Source: Rhodospirillales bacterium 24-66-33 (GTDB taxonomy: Bacteria; Pseudomonadota; Alphaproteobacteria; Reyranellales; Reyranellaceae). From it: 64,000 nucleotides of DNA. The notes under the pieces are model-generated. The model did not search any database. It was given only the letters and a program-made list of their open reading frames with translations, and had not been told where the DNA came from. Positions within the stretch are counted from its first letter, which is position 1. The number at the start of each line of letters is the position of its first letter. The stretch is taken from contig NCHQ01000005.1 of assembly GCA_002281855.1 (NCBI GenBank), positions 124,001 to 188,000 of the forward strand, written 5' to 3'. Positions 35,013 to 43,439 of this stretch are shown here, piece by piece. The translations under genes and the position numbers were made by a program.

Positions 35013-36629
35013 TCAGATCTTCAGGTCGCTGAAGAAGTCGTTGCCCTTGTCGTCGGTGATGATGAAGGCGGGGAAGTTCTCGACCTGGATGCGCCAGATC
35101 GCTTCCATGCCGAGCTCGGGATATTCCAGCACCTCGACCTTCTTGATGACGTCCTGCGCCAGGATGGCGGCCGGGCCGCCGATCGAGCCGAGATAGAAGC
35201 CCTTGTGCTTTCGGCAGGCGTCGACGACTTGCTTGCTTCGGTTGCCCTTGGCCAGCATGACCATCGAGCCGCCATTGGCCTGGAAGAGGTCGACATAGGA
35301 GTCCATGCGGCCGGCCGTGGTCGGGCCGAACGAGCCCGAGGCCATGCCGGTCGGCGTCTTGGCGGGGCCGGCGTAGTAGACCGGGAACTGCTTGAAATAG
35401 TCCGGCAGGCCCTCGCCGCGATCGAGCCGCTCCTTGAGCTTGGCGTGCGCGGAATCGCGCGCGACGATCAGCGTGCCGCTGAGGTTCACGCGGGTCTTCA
35501 CCGGATGCCTGGTCAACACCGAGAGCGTGTGCGCCATACCCTTGTTCAGGTCGACCGAGACGACGTCGCCGGAGAGCTGCGCCGGCTCGATCTCGGGCAG
35601 GAACTGCGCCGGATTGTGCTCGAGCTGCTCGAGGAACACGCCGTCCTTGGTGATCTTGCCGACGGCCTGGCGGTCGGCCGAGCAGGAGACGCCGATGCCG
35701 ATCGGCACCGACGCGCCGTGGCGGGCGATGCGGATCACGCGCACGTCGTGGCAGAAATACTTGCCGCCGAACTGCGCGCCGATGCCCATCTGGCGCGTGA
35801 GCTCCAGCACCTTCTGCTCCATCTCGCGATCGCGGATGGCGACGCCCTTGTTGTTGCCCTCGCTGGGCAGGTCGTCGAGGTAGCGCGTCGAGGCGAGCTT
35901 CACCGTCTTGAGATTCATCTCCGCCGAGGTGCCGCCGACCACGATGGCCAGGTGATAGGGCGGGCATGCGGCGGTGCCGAGCGTGCGGATCTGGGTGTCG
36001 AGGAACTTGAGCAGCGAGGCCTCGTTCAGCACGGCCGGCGTCTGCTGGTGCAGGTAGGTCTTGTTGGCCGAGCCGCCGCCCTTGGCGACGAACAGGAACT
36101 TGTAGGCGTCGCCGTCGGTCGCATAGATGTCGATCTGCGCCGGCAGGTTGGTCCCGGTCTGCACTTCCTTGAACATCGACAGCGGCGAGACCTGCGAATA
36201 GCGCAGGTTAGTCTCGGTGTAGGTCTTGTAGACGCCCTTGGCGATCGCTTCCTCGTCGCCGCCGCCGGTCCACACCGCCTGGCCCTTCTTGGCCATGACG
36301 ATGGCGGTGCCGGTGTCCTGGCACATCGGCAGCACGCCGCCGGCCGAGATGTTGGCGTTCTTCAGCAGTTCGAGCGCCACGTAGCGGTCGTTGGCCGAAG
36401 CCTCGCCGTCGTCGAGGATGTTGCGCAGCTGCTGGAGGTGGCCCGGGCGCAGCAGGTGGGAAATGTCGTGGAAGGCCGCCGCCGTCAGGGTGGTCAGGGC
36501 CTCCGGCGCGACGGTGAGCACGTCGCGGCCGTTGAACTTGGTGGTGCCGACGAAATCCGAGGTGAGCTTGCGGTACGGCGTCGTGTCCTCGTGGCTCGGG
36601 AACATTTCCTGAAACTGGAACTCGGGCAT
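35013..36629 (-). CDS. fumA: class I fumarate hydratase (4Fe-4S)
   Basis: 538-aa iron-sulfur fumarase of the one-subunit type: interconverts fumarate and malate in the TCA cycle. The three cluster ligands are Cys103 (PMCQDTGT), Cys222 (AACPPYH) and Cys316 (GVSCSADR), with the same spacing (119 and 94) as in the structurally known Leishmania enzyme. Catalytic ENFPAF and the [16 protein letters not shown] loop are present. It lies 67 bp downstream of sspB on the same strand, after the tmRNA gene. Oxygen sensitivity is expected from the cluster; no class II fumarase is visible here. Confidence 0.95.
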   Translation of the reverse strand: MPEFQFQEMFPSHEDTTPYRKLTSDFVGTTKFNGRDVLTVAPEALTTLTAAAFHDISHLLRPGHLQQLRNILDDGEASANDRYVALELLKNANISAGGVLPMCQDTGTAIVMAKKGQAVWTGGGDEEAIAKGVYKTYTETNLRYSQVSPLSMFKEVQTGTNLPAQIDIYATDGDAYKFLFVAKGGGSANKTYLHQQTPAVLNEASLLKFLDTQIRTLGTAACPPYHLAIVVGGTSAEMNLKTVKLASTRYLDDLPSEGNNKGVAIRDREMEQKVLELTRQMGIGAQFGGKYFCHDVRVIRIARHGASVPIGIGVSCSADRQAVGKITKDGVFLEQLEHNPAQFLPEIEPAQLSGDVVSVDLNKGMAHTLSVLTRHPVKTRVNLSGTLIVARDSAHAKLKERLDRGEGLPDYFKQFPVYYAGPAKTPTGMASGSFGPTTAGRMDSYVDLFQANGGSMVMLAKGNRSKQVVDACRKHKGFYLGSIGGPAAILAQDVIKKVEVLEYPELGMEAIWRIQVENFPAFIITDDKGNDFFSDLKI

Positions 36630-36696
36630 GCGTCTTCTTTCCTGGCGACCCAGTCGGGGCGCCGGTTTCCTGCCGCAGCCGGGCGGCGGCGTCTAC

Positions 36697-37257
36697 CTAC
36701 TTCTTTCGGAAGCTGTCGAGCTTGACGACCTTGGAGGCCGCATCCTCGGGCTTGGGCGCGTCGGCGGGGGCGGCCTCGCCATCGGTCGCGGCGGTCTCGC
36801 CTTCCTGAACGGGCGGGGCCGGCCGCTTCTCCGGCACCGGCAGCGGGGTCGGCGCGGCCGCGCCTTCCGGCTTGTCGGCGGAGACCTTCTCTCCCGTTTC
36901 CTTGTCCCGGCGGTCGAACTGGAGGCCGAAGCGAACCGAGGGGTCGACGAAGGCCGAGAGCGCGGCGAACGGGACCTTTATGCGCTCCTGCTGCTTGTTG
37001 AAGCTGACCATCACCTCGAAATCGTCCTCGCGGATGATCAGGTCCCAATACTGGTGCTGCAGCACGATGGTCATTTCATCGGGATACTTCGCGCGCAGAT
37101 AATCCGGCAATTCGACGCCGGGATCGTTGCTGCGGAAGCTGATGTAGAAATGGTGCGAGCCCGGCAGTCCCGTTTCCGCGACCTGAGTCAGCACGCGTCG
37201 CACGACGCTGCGCAGCGCATCGTCGACGAGAGCGTCGTAGTGAAAGCGATCGTTCAT
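36697..37257 (-). CDS. sspB: ClpXP adaptor protein SspB (alpha type)
   Basis: 186-aa adaptor that carries ssrA-tagged proteins to ClpXP. The folded domain covers about 1-120 (HHFYISFRSNDPGVELPDYL, VLQHQYWDL, FEVMVSFNKQQERIKVPF, RFGLQF). A disordered acidic/proline linker follows, and the C-terminal VVKLDSFRKK is the ClpX-docking tail. ATG at 37257 gives the standard MNDRFHYDALVDDALR start. The tmRNA gene whose tag SspB recognises lies immediately upstream on the same strand. Confidence 0.95.
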   Translation of the reverse strand: MNDRFHYDALVDDALRSVVRRVLTQVAETGLPGSHHFYISFRSNDPGVELPDYLRAKYPDEMTIVLQHQYWDLIIREDDFEVMVSFNKQQERIKVPFAALSAFVDPSVRFGLQFDRRDKETGEKVSADKPEGAAAPTPLPVPEKRPAPPVQEGETAATDGEAAPADAPKPEDAASKVVKLDSFRKK

Positions 37258-37339
37258 GGCCTGTCGGAAATTTGTGAAAGCATCGACCCGCCCTGCCGGA
37301 GAGTCAACGATGGCAATAGCCGTCAATTGGACGGAAGGA

Positions 37340-37623
37340 AAGTGGGGGGCTTCTGTTGCCCGGTGCCCCCCGGACCGCGCTTACGTCCGCTGTTTAGGCG
37401 GCAGCAGCGAGTGTAACGGTGTTATCGTTAGCACTTGTGAATGGCCCGTCACGGCGGAACCATACCGAGCAAAAACCGCGTCTTTACCACGCCCGTCGAT
37501 CCTGGTTCGCCCCCATCGGTTCCACCCAAGGGTGGAGAAATAATGGTGGAGGCGCCGGGTACTGCCCCCGGGTCCGAAACGCTTATGTCACGCGGCGTTT
37601 ATCGCCATAGTCGGTTTCCCGAC
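37340..37623 (-). ncRNA. ssrA: two-piece (permuted) tmRNA gene
   Basis: Read on the minus strand. The acceptor piece comes first (about 37623-37544) and ends CGCCTCC-A-CCA at 37544, with T-stem CCGGG/CCCGG. After a short spacer the coding piece begins at 37514 with GGGGGCG, which pairs exactly with CGCCTCC (one G-T), followed by GGATCGACGGG, the conserved tmRNA 5' segment. ACGCGG in the coding piece complements CCGCGT in the acceptor piece (helix P2). The tag frame runs from GCT at 37432 to TAA at 37396-37394 and encodes ANDNTVTLAAAA. The 3' end near 37340 is set by a GGGGGGC/GCCCCCC hairpin and is approximate. This permuted form is typical of alphaproteobacteria. Confidence 0.92.
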
Positions 37624-37629
37624 GCGCCC

Positions 37630-37658
37630 TATATAGGCGCTTCCGCCGGCTATTTGAA
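37630..37658 (-). promoter_or_regulatory. sigma70-type promoter of ssrA
   Basis: On the minus strand TTCAAA (37658-37653) and TATATA (37635-37630) are separated by 17 bp. The first bases of the acceptor piece lie 7 nt downstream at about 37623. The box quality fits a strongly expressed stable RNA. thyX begins 84 bp away in the opposite direction. Confidence 0.65.
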
Positions 37659-37741
37659 GGCGTGTTCGCCCCCAGATCCTTCCTTGCCCGCTGCAGCCGA
37701 TTCCCCGCATAAAGCCCGGCGAAACCAAGGACAGCGAACCG

Positions 37742-38680
37742 ATGCCCCTCTCCAGCGACCAGCAGGCAGAAATCGACCAGGCCCGGGCCGGCGCCCAGCC
37801 GACCTTGCGCCCGGTCGCTCCGGCCCTGGAAGAAATCCTCTACAAGGCGCTGCCGGTGCTCGATCACGGGTTCGTCCGCGTCGTCGACTACATGGGCGAC
37901 GATGCCGCCGTGGTGCAGGCCGCGCGGGTGAGCTACGGCCGCGGCACCAAGAAGGTCAGCGAGGATCGCGGGCTCATCAACTATCTCATGCGGCACCGCC
38001 ACACGACGCCGTTCGAGATGTGCGAGATCAAGTACCACGTGAAGCTGCCGATCTTCGTGGCGCGCCAGTGGATCCGGCATCGCACCGCCAACGTGAACGA
38101 ATATTCCGCGCGCTATTCGATCCTCGACAACGAATTCTACGTCCCCAAGCCCGAGCATCTCGCCGCCCAGAGCGCGATGAACCGCCAGGGCAGAGACGCG
38201 GTGCTGGCGGGCAAGGAGGCCGAGCGCGTCTTCAACCTGCTGAAGCAGGACGCCGAGCTCGTCTACGAGCACTATCTGGAGATGCTGAACGAGGGTGAGG
38301 GTGGCGCGCCGCTCGATCCCGAACGGTCCGGCCTCGCGCGCGAGCTGGCGCGCATGAACCTGTCGCTCGGCTTCTATACCCAGTGGTACTGGAAGACGAA
38401 CCTGCACAACCTCATGCACTTCCTGTCACTGCGCGCCGATGCCCATGCGCAGTACGAGATCCGCGTCTATGCCGAGACGATGCTCGACACGCTGAAGCGC
38501 TGGTGCCCGATCAGCCACGACGCCTTCGTCGAGTATCGCCTGGGCGGCACGCATCTCTCCAAGACCGGCCTCGTGATCGTGAAGCGCATGCTGGCCGGAG
38601 AGGCGGTCGACCAGAAGTCGAGCGGGCTCAGCGCCCGCGAATGGCGCGAGCTGATGGCGGCGCTCGGTCAGGCGACGTGA
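37742..38680 (+). CDS. thyX: FAD-dependent thymidylate synthase ThyX
   Basis: 312-aa flavin-dependent enzyme that methylates dUMP to dTMP using methylene-tetrahydrofolate and NADPH. The ThyX motif RHRX7S runs from Arg112 to Ser122 ([11 protein letters not shown]), and [15 protein letters not shown] and [20 protein letters not shown] are typical. Slightly longer than many homologs. Divergent from ssrA. Its stop overlaps the GTG of a GNAT gene, so the two are cotranscribed. No thyA is in the window. Confidence 0.97.
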   Translation: MPLSSDQQAEIDQARAGAQPTLRPVAPALEEILYKALPVLDHGFVRVVDYMGDDAAVVQAARVSYGRGTKKVSEDRGLINYLMRHRHTTPFEMCEIKYHVKLPIFVARQWIRHRTANVNEYSARYSILDNEFYVPKPEHLAAQSAMNRQGRDAVLAGKEAERVFNLLKQDAELVYEHYLEMLNEGEGGAPLDPERSGLARELARMNLSLGFYTQWYWKTNLHNLMHFLSLRADAHAQYEIRVYAETMLDTLKRWCPISHDAFVEYRLGGTHLSKTGLVIVKRMLAGEAVDQKSSGLSAREWRELMAALGQAT

Positions 38681-39225
38681 TACGCGATCCCGGCCGGCTG
38701 CGGCTCCTGCGTGAGCGGCCGCGCGACAATTCCGCGGTCGAGGAGATGAACGAGGCCGCCTTCGGCGCGGAGCGTCAGCAGAAGACGGTCTATCGGCTGC
38801 GCGAGGGCGTGAAGCCGATCCGCGAACTGTGCTTCGTGGCGATCGACCAGAAGGACAGGATGGTGGCCTCGATCCGCAACTGGCCGATCCTGATCAACGA
38901 CAAGTGGCCGGCGGTGATGCTGGGCCCGCTCGCCATCTCGCCGGAACTGCGTGGCCTGGGCTATGGCAAGGCGCTGATGTGGCATTCGATGGCGCAGTCG
39001 CGCATGCTGGGCCACAGCCGCATCATCCTGGTCGGCGACCCCGAATACTACAACCAGTTCGGTTTCCGCCGCGATCTCGCGCTGAACATCCAGCTCCCCG
39101 GCTGGGTCGAGGACCGGCGCTTCCTCGCGCTGGAACTCGTCGCCGGCTCGATGATCGGCGTGCACGGCCTGATCGGCAAATGGCGCCCCGGCTGGCGTCC
39201 CAAGAAGACCCGCCAGCGCGGCTAG
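38677..39225 (+). CDS. GNAT-family N-acetyltransferase (YhbS-like)
   Basis: 182-aa acetyltransferase. Acetyl-CoA-binding [13 protein letters not shown] (motif A, Q/RxxGxG/A) and [15 protein letters not shown] (motif B) fit the YhbS group. The GTG at 38677 overlaps the thyX TGA (GTGA). Substrate unknown; small amines or peptide N-termini are possible. Six bases after its stop the repeat-rich block 39231-39810 begins. Confidence 0.88.
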   Translation: MIRDPGRLRLLRERPRDNSAVEEMNEAAFGAERQQKTVYRLREGVKPIRELCFVAIDQKDRMVASIRNWPILINDKWPAVMLGPLAISPELRGLGYGKALMWHSMAQSRMLGHSRIILVGDPEYYNQFGFRRDLALNIQLPGWVEDRRFLALELVAGSMIGVHGLIGKWRPGWRPKKTRQRG

Positions 39226-39230
39226 ATTTT

Positions 39231-39402
39231 TTGTCGTCCTGAGCGAAGCGAAGGACCTCGCTTCGCGGTCAGACAATATTTGTGTGGTGACACAAGGTCC
39301 TTCGCTGCGCTCACAAGATGTCGGTCCAATACCGAGGCGTGCCCATCGCGAAGGTCCGTGTCTGGCCGCCCGGTGAGGTCCTTCGCTGCGCTCAGGACGA
39401 CA
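39231..39402. mobile_element. internally deleted copy of the GIY-YIG repeat unit
   Basis: Left end 39231-39259 and right end 39375-39402 are inverted copies of the 29-bp repeat seen around the GIY-YIG unit next door. Inside, near the right end, the bases 39318-39374 read on the minus strand as MGTPRYWTDIL-stop and its upstream region. They are almost identical to the start and 5' flank of the intact gene (39729-39782). An extra truncated repeat arm lies at 39295-39314. The rest of the nuclease gene is missing, so this is a decayed, MITE-like derivative. Confidence 0.75.
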
Positions 39403-39427
39403 TAGAGTGGATTCCTACATCGGATTT

Positions 39428-39810
39428 TGTCGTCCTGAGCGCAGCGAAGGACCTCGCGCCAGTTACTCGCTCGGCATCAGATCTCGAAATTCCGGATTGA
39501 TCGTTCGCACCAGCTCGTTCTTGCGTTCGCGCCGCCAGCCCTTCAGCTGCTTTTCGCGTGCGATGGCGTCGTTCGGATTGTCGTATTCCTCGGCATAGAC
39601 CAGCCGAGTCGCCCGGTATTTCCTCGCGAACTCACTGCCTTGTCCGTTCCGGTGTTCCCAGATCCGGCGTTCGAGATCGTTCGTGACGCCGATGTACATC
39701 GCGTTTCCGGAGCCGCTGACGAGGATGTAGGTCCAGTACTGTCGCGTGCCCATCGCGAAGGTCCGTGTCTGGCCGCCCGGTGAGGTCCTTCGCTGTGCTC
39801 AGGACGACAA
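39428..39810 (-). mobile_element. GIY-YIG gene bounded by 29-bp terminal inverted repeats
   Basis: Left end 39428-39456 (TTGTCGTCCTGAGCGCAGCG then AAGGACCTC) and right end 39782-39810 are reverse complements with one mismatch. The 383-bp unit contains only the GIY-YIG gene. No clear target-site duplication is visible at the borders. The same terminal repeats occur without the gene at 12.8 and 45 kb. I cannot assign it to a named insertion-sequence family. Confidence 0.7.
39463..39753 (-). CDS. GIY-YIG nuclease-like protein
   Basis: 96-aa single-domain GIY-YIG protein of the YhbQ/UPF0213 type. The pattern is YWTYILVSGSGNAMYIGVTN (Tyr9, Tyr20, Gly22), RRIWEHRNG with Arg29/Arg30, and the metal-binding Glu67 in AREKQLKGWRR, so the catalytic set looks intact. 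Stand-alone proteins of this group have uncertain roles in repair or mobility. Terminal inverted repeats lie 6 bp beyond its stop and 29 bp before its start, and its 5' end exists again as a fragment at 39318-39350, which ties the gene to the repeat family. Confidence 0.9.
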   Translation of the reverse strand: MGTRQYWTYILVSGSGNAMYIGVTNDLERRIWEHRNGQGSEFARKYRATRLVYAEEYDNPNDAIAREKQLKGWRRERKNELVRTINPEFRDLMPSE

Positions 39811-39814
39811 TGAT

Positions 39815-40975
39815 TTACTGCACCACGATGTTCGGGGCCTTGCGGGCGCCGCGCTGGTTGGCGGAGAGCTGCTTCCAGACGCGGCCGGCGATGTTCTTGT
39901 AGGCCTGCGCATGGGCGCTGTCGGGCTTCGAGACGACGATGGGATGGCCGCTGTCGGACGTCGTGCGGATGTCGAGGTGCAGCGGGATCTCGCCGAGGAA
40001 CGGCACGCCGAGCTTGTCGGCCTCCTCTCGGGCGCCGCCATGGCCGAAGATTTCCGATCGCTCGCCGCAGTGGGGGCAGAGGAAGTAGCTCATGTTCTCG
40101 ACGATGCCGAGCACCGGCACCGCCACCTTGCGGAACATGTTGAGGCCCTTGCGCGCGTCGACCAGGGCGATGTCCTGCGGCGTCGAGACGATGACCGCGC
40201 CGGCCAGCGCGACGCGCTGGGCCAGCGTGAGCTGGGCGTCGCCGGTGCCCGGCGGCATGTCGACCACCAGCACGTCGAGCTCGCCCCACTGGACGTCGCG
40301 CAGCATCTGTTCGAGCGCGCTCGACACCATGGGACCGCGCCAGATCATCGGCGTGTCCTCGTTCACGATGTAGCCGATCGACATGGTCTTGAGCCCGTAC
40401 TTCTCGATCGGCTTGAGCATCTTGCCGTCGGCCGACTCCGGCTTTTCCGTCACGCCCAGCATGCGCGGCATCGAGGGGCCATAGATGTCGGCGTCGAGCA
40501 GCCCCGTCGTGAGGCCATTGGCGGCGAGGCCGAGCGCCAGGTTGACGGCGGTGGTCGACTTGCCGACGCCGCCCTTGCCCGACGCCACGGCGATGATGTG
40601 CTTCACGCCGGGAACATCGATGCGGCCGCCGCCGCCGGTCGTCTTGCCAGGAGTCGTCTTGGCCGCGGGCGCGCCGTGGCTGTGGCCGTGATGGCCGGCC
40701 GGAGGGGGCGGCGGGGACGGCGCGGCGCGTTCCGCGGTCATCACCGCGGTCGCCGAAAGGACGCCGGGCATCGCCCGGATCGCCTGCTCGCAGGCCTGGC
40801 GCAGGGGCTCGAGCGCGGTGCCGCGCGCCGGATCGACTTCGAGGGTGACCGCGACATGGCCGGCCCGCGTCGCGATACCGCTCACCATGCCGAGTGCCGC
40901 GACGCTGCGGCCCGTCACGGGATCGATCACGGTATCGAGAACCTTGCGGATGGCCGTTTCGGTGATTTCCGCCAT
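39815..40975 (-). CDS. apbC: Mrp/ApbC iron-sulfur cluster carrier ATPase
   Basis: 386-aa P-loop ATPase that carries and transfers Fe-S clusters. An N-terminal MIP18/DUF59 domain (about 4-80) is followed by a Pro/His-rich linker (HHGHSHG near 95-101) and the ATPase domain with deviant Walker A SGKGGVGKST (132-141). The bridging cluster Cys pair is CPHC (Cys300, Cys303). The ATG at 40975 has a weak ribosome site. Divergent from hflK. The histidine-rich linker is not part of the usual family core and could bind metal (inference). Confidence 0.95.
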   Translation of the reverse strand: MAEITETAIRKVLDTVIDPVTGRSVAALGMVSGIATRAGHVAVTLEVDPARGTALEPLRQACEQAIRAMPGVLSATAVMTAERAAPSPPPPPAGHHGHSHGAPAAKTTPGKTTGGGGRIDVPGVKHIIAVASGKGGVGKSTTAVNLALGLAANGLTTGLLDADIYGPSMPRMLGVTEKPESADGKMLKPIEKYGLKTMSIGYIVNEDTPMIWRGPMVSSALEQMLRDVQWGELDVLVVDMPPGTGDAQLTLAQRVALAGAVIVSTPQDIALVDARKGLNMFRKVAVPVLGIVENMSYFLCPHCGERSEIFGHGGAREEADKLGVPFLGEIPLHLDIRTTSDSGHPIVVSKPDSAHAQAYKNIAGRVWKQLSANQRGARKAPNIVVQ

Positions 40976-41125
40976 GTTCTGCTGCTTCCGCTGCGGCGCA
41001 ATTTCACGGCCGCCGCTTGATTGAAGGTGGGCCTGTCGTCACATATATGCAGAGCGTCTGGAAATCAAAAGCGACAACGCGCCCAAGCGCGGTGACAAGC
41101 GGCAGCAGGGGCCCTGAGGTGAACA

Positions 41126-42346
41126 ATGGCGTGGAATAACAACGGCGGCGGCGGCCCCTGGGGCGGTGGCGGCAGTGGCGGCAGTGGCGGCGGCGGCGGT
41201 GGTCCCTGGGGCGGCGGCGGTGGCGGTGGCAACAAGGGTGGCGGCGGTGGCGGTGGCCCGTTCGGTTCGCGACGCCCGCCCGACATGGAAGACGTGATCC
41301 GCAAGGGTCAGGAGCGGCTCAAGGATCTGATGCCGGGCGGCTTCGGCACCTACAAGGGCATTGCCCTCGTGGTGCTCGGTGCGCTCGTGATCTGGCTGGC
41401 CACCGGCTTCTTCCGCGTGCAGCCCAACCAGCAGGCCATCCAGCTCGTGTTCGGCAAGCCCTACGGGAAGCCTGTCGAGCCCGGCCTGCACTACAATCTG
41501 CCGGCCCCGATCGGCAATGTCGTGGTCGTGAACGTGCAGGACCAGCGCCGCACGGTCATCGGTTCGCGCGGCAACCAGGCGACCACGCCCTACACGCGGG
41601 GCCCGCGCCCGACCTCGACCGAAAACCTGATGCTGACCGGCGACGAGAACATCGTCGACATCGAGTTCGCGGTGCTCTGGCAGATCAAGGACGTGTTCAA
41701 GTACGCATTCGACGTGCGCAATCCCGAGGAAAACGTCCGCGCCGGCGCCGAGGCTGCCATGCGCGAGGTGATCGGCAAGTCGAACCTGCAATATGCCCAG
41801 ACCGAGGGCCGCAGCCGGATCGAGCAGGACACGAAAGACCTGCTGCAGGGCATTCTCGACGAGTATGGGCTCGGCGTGCGCATTTCGCAGATCCAGCTCC
41901 TGCGCGTGGACCCGCCGCAGGAAGTCATTGCAGCGTTCCGTGACGTGCAGGCCGCGCGCGCCGACAAGGAGAAGCTGATCAACGAAGGCAACACCTATCG
42001 CAACCAGCAGCTCCCGCGGGCCAAGGGCGAGGCGGAATCGATCATCCAGCGCTCCGAAGCCTACAAGGCCGAGACCGTGGCGCGCGCCAGCGGTGACGCC
42101 CAGCGCTTCGACCAGGTCTACGAGCAGTGGGCCAAGGCCAAGGACATCACGACCGAGCGTCTCTACCTCGACATGATGGAAGAGGTGCTGCGCAACGTGA
42201 ACAAGGTGCTGGTCGACAAGGGCACGACCAACAATGGCGGTGTGCTGCCCTATCTGCCGTTGCCCGAGCTGCGCTCGGGACAAACTCCGGGTGTCGGGCC
42301 GCAGCCGCCGCGCGCACCTCAGCCGCTGCCGGGAGCCACGCGATGA
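41126..42346 (+). CDS. hflK: FtsH modulator HflK
   Basis: 406-aa membrane protein. A Gly-rich, Trp-containing cytosolic start (about 1-50) leads to one transmembrane helix (about 75-95) and the SPFH domain (PNQQAIQLVFGKPYGKPVEPG then LHYNLPAPIG). A helical region and a Pro-rich tail follow. HflK and HflC form a large cage around FtsH and limit proteolysis of membrane proteins. Start ATG is reasonable though the ribosome site is weak. The stop overlaps hflC (ATGA). Confidence 0.96.
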   Translation: MAWNNNGGGGPWGGGGSGGSGGGGGGPWGGGGGGGNKGGGGGGGPFGSRRPPDMEDVIRKGQERLKDLMPGGFGTYKGIALVVLGALVIWLATGFFRVQPNQQAIQLVFGKPYGKPVEPGLHYNLPAPIGNVVVVNVQDQRRTVIGSRGNQATTPYTRGPRPTSTENLMLTGDENIVDIEFAVLWQIKDVFKYAFDVRNPEENVRAGAEAAMREVIGKSNLQYAQTEGRSRIEQDTKDLLQGILDEYGLGVRISQIQLLRVDPPQEVIAAFRDVQAARADKEKLINEGNTYRNQQLPRAKGEAESIIQRSEAYKAETVARASGDAQRFDQVYEQWAKAKDITTERLYLDMMEEVLRNVNKVLVDKGTTNNGGVLPYLPLPELRSGQTPGVGPQPPRAPQPLPGATR

Positions 42347-43230
42347 GCAACCGTTCGATCATCGCGCTGATCGCGCTCGCGGTCGTGGGCTTCCTCGTCA
42401 GCCAGACCTTCTACACCGTGGACCCGACCAAGCAGGTCCTGGTCCGCCAGTTCGGCGCCATCGTCGGCGAGCCGAAGACCGAACCTGGCCTCTACGCCAA
42501 GATCCCGCTGATCCAGGACATCCAGCGGATCGACCGTCGACTGCTCGACTACGAAGCCGAGGAGTTCGAAATCATCGCGGGCGACCAGAAGCGCCTCGTG
42601 GTCGATGCGTATGCCCGCTACAAGATCGTCGCGGCCAAACTTTATGCGCAGACCGTGCCGGGAGGCGAGACGACCCTGCGCGGGCTCCTCGACTCGCTGA
42701 TCAACTCCGAGATCCGCGGTGTCCTGTCGTCGGTGCCGCTGCATGCGGTGCTGACCGATCAGCGCGCCAACCTGATGGACGACATCACGCGGCGCGTGAA
42801 CGTCAAGACCATGGAGCTCGGCGTCCAGACGGTCGACGTTCGCATCAAGCGTGCAGACCTGCCGCAGGCCAACTCGCAATCGGTCTACAACCGCATGAAG
42901 ACCGACCGCGAGCGCGAGGCCGGCCAGCTCCGCGCCGAGGGCGACGAGGAGAACGCCCGCATCAAGGCGACGGCCGACCGCGAGGTCGCGGTCATCAAGG
43001 CCGATGCCGGGTTGAAGGGCCAGATCGTGCGAGGCGAGGCCGACGCGGCGGCGACCGAGATCTACGCCAAGGCGTTCAGCAAGGACAAAGACTTCTACGC
43101 CTTCTACCGGCGCATGGAGGCCTACAAGCAGGCGTTCGGTTCCGGCGGCTCGACCATGCTGCTGAGCCCCGACAACGACTTCTTCCGCTTCTTCAACGAC
43201 CCGTCGGGGCTCCCCGCGCCGAAGCCGTAG
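42343..43230 (+). CDS. hflC: FtsH modulator HflC
   Basis: 295-aa partner of HflK, with one N-terminal helix (about 5-23) and an SPFH domain (TKQVLVRQFGAIVGEPKTEP, VVDAYARYKI, LLDSLINSEIRGVL). The long helix carries RMKTDREREAGQLRAEGDEE, typical of HflC. ATG at 42343 in ATGA overlap with hflK guarantees coupled synthesis. An intrinsic terminator follows 20 bp after the stop, so degP downstream has its own promoter. Confidence 0.96.
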   Translation: MSNRSIIALIALAVVGFLVSQTFYTVDPTKQVLVRQFGAIVGEPKTEPGLYAKIPLIQDIQRIDRRLLDYEAEEFEIIAGDQKRLVVDAYARYKIVAAKLYAQTVPGGETTLRGLLDSLINSEIRGVLSSVPLHAVLTDQRANLMDDITRRVNVKTMELGVQTVDVRIKRADLPQANSQSVYNRMKTDREREAGQLRAEGDEENARIKATADREVAVIKADAGLKGQIVRGEADAAATEIYAKAFSKDKDFYAFYRRMEAYKQAFGSGGSTMLLSPDNDFFRFFNDPSGLPAPKP

Positions 43231-43250
43231 GAAGCGGCAAAGACCGTACC

Positions 43251-43294
43251 AACCGGCGGCTGTGGCACTCTTGTCACGCCGCCGGTTTCTTTTT
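43251..43294 (+). terminator. Rho-independent terminator after hflC
   Basis: AACCGGCGGC (43251-43260) pairs with GCCGCCGGTT (43278-43287) across a 17-nt loop and is followed by TCTTTTT. A second perfect hairpin, TTTTGGGCG-GG-CGCCCAAAA (43291-43310), overlaps the T-tract. The rest of the gap up to degP (43311-43439) shows no clear element. Confidence 0.8.
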
Positions 43295-43439
43295 GGGCGG
43301 GCGCCCAAAACCCCGTAAAACCGGGCCCGATAACGACCTCTTTATTTGCGCCACAATCGGCCCGCAGTTAGACAGGAACTCTAACGCGCGGCGCCGGCCG
43401 TATCGACCGTTTGGCCATGAGCGCCGTTGGAGGTCGGTC

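Noticed and set aside
37441..38298. Plus-strand open frame starting MARHGG with MVEAPGTAPGSE inside
   Set aside because: Its first part lies antisense to the tmRNA and the rest is a shadow frame of thyX. The APGTAPGSE stretch is the complement of the tmRNA T-arm and acceptor end, not a protein.
39231..39810. Repeat cluster as a CRISPR array
   Set aside because: Repeat units alternate in orientation, spacing is irregular and there are no cas genes; the structure fits inverted-repeat elements.
39428..39810. Target-site duplication at the borders of the GIY-YIG unit
   Set aside because: Flanks share only GATT at different offsets (left directly adjacent, right one base off); not convincing.
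41015..41045. CTTGATT...TCACATAT upstream of hflK as a heat-shock promoter
   Set aside because: Partial match to sigma32 consensus only (about six of eight -10 positions); not strong enough to call.
43375..43412. GGAAC box upstream of degP as an ECF sigma promoter with CGTT as -10
   Set aside because: The spacing between GGAAC and CGTT is 28 nt, too long for the known 15-17 nt arrangement.
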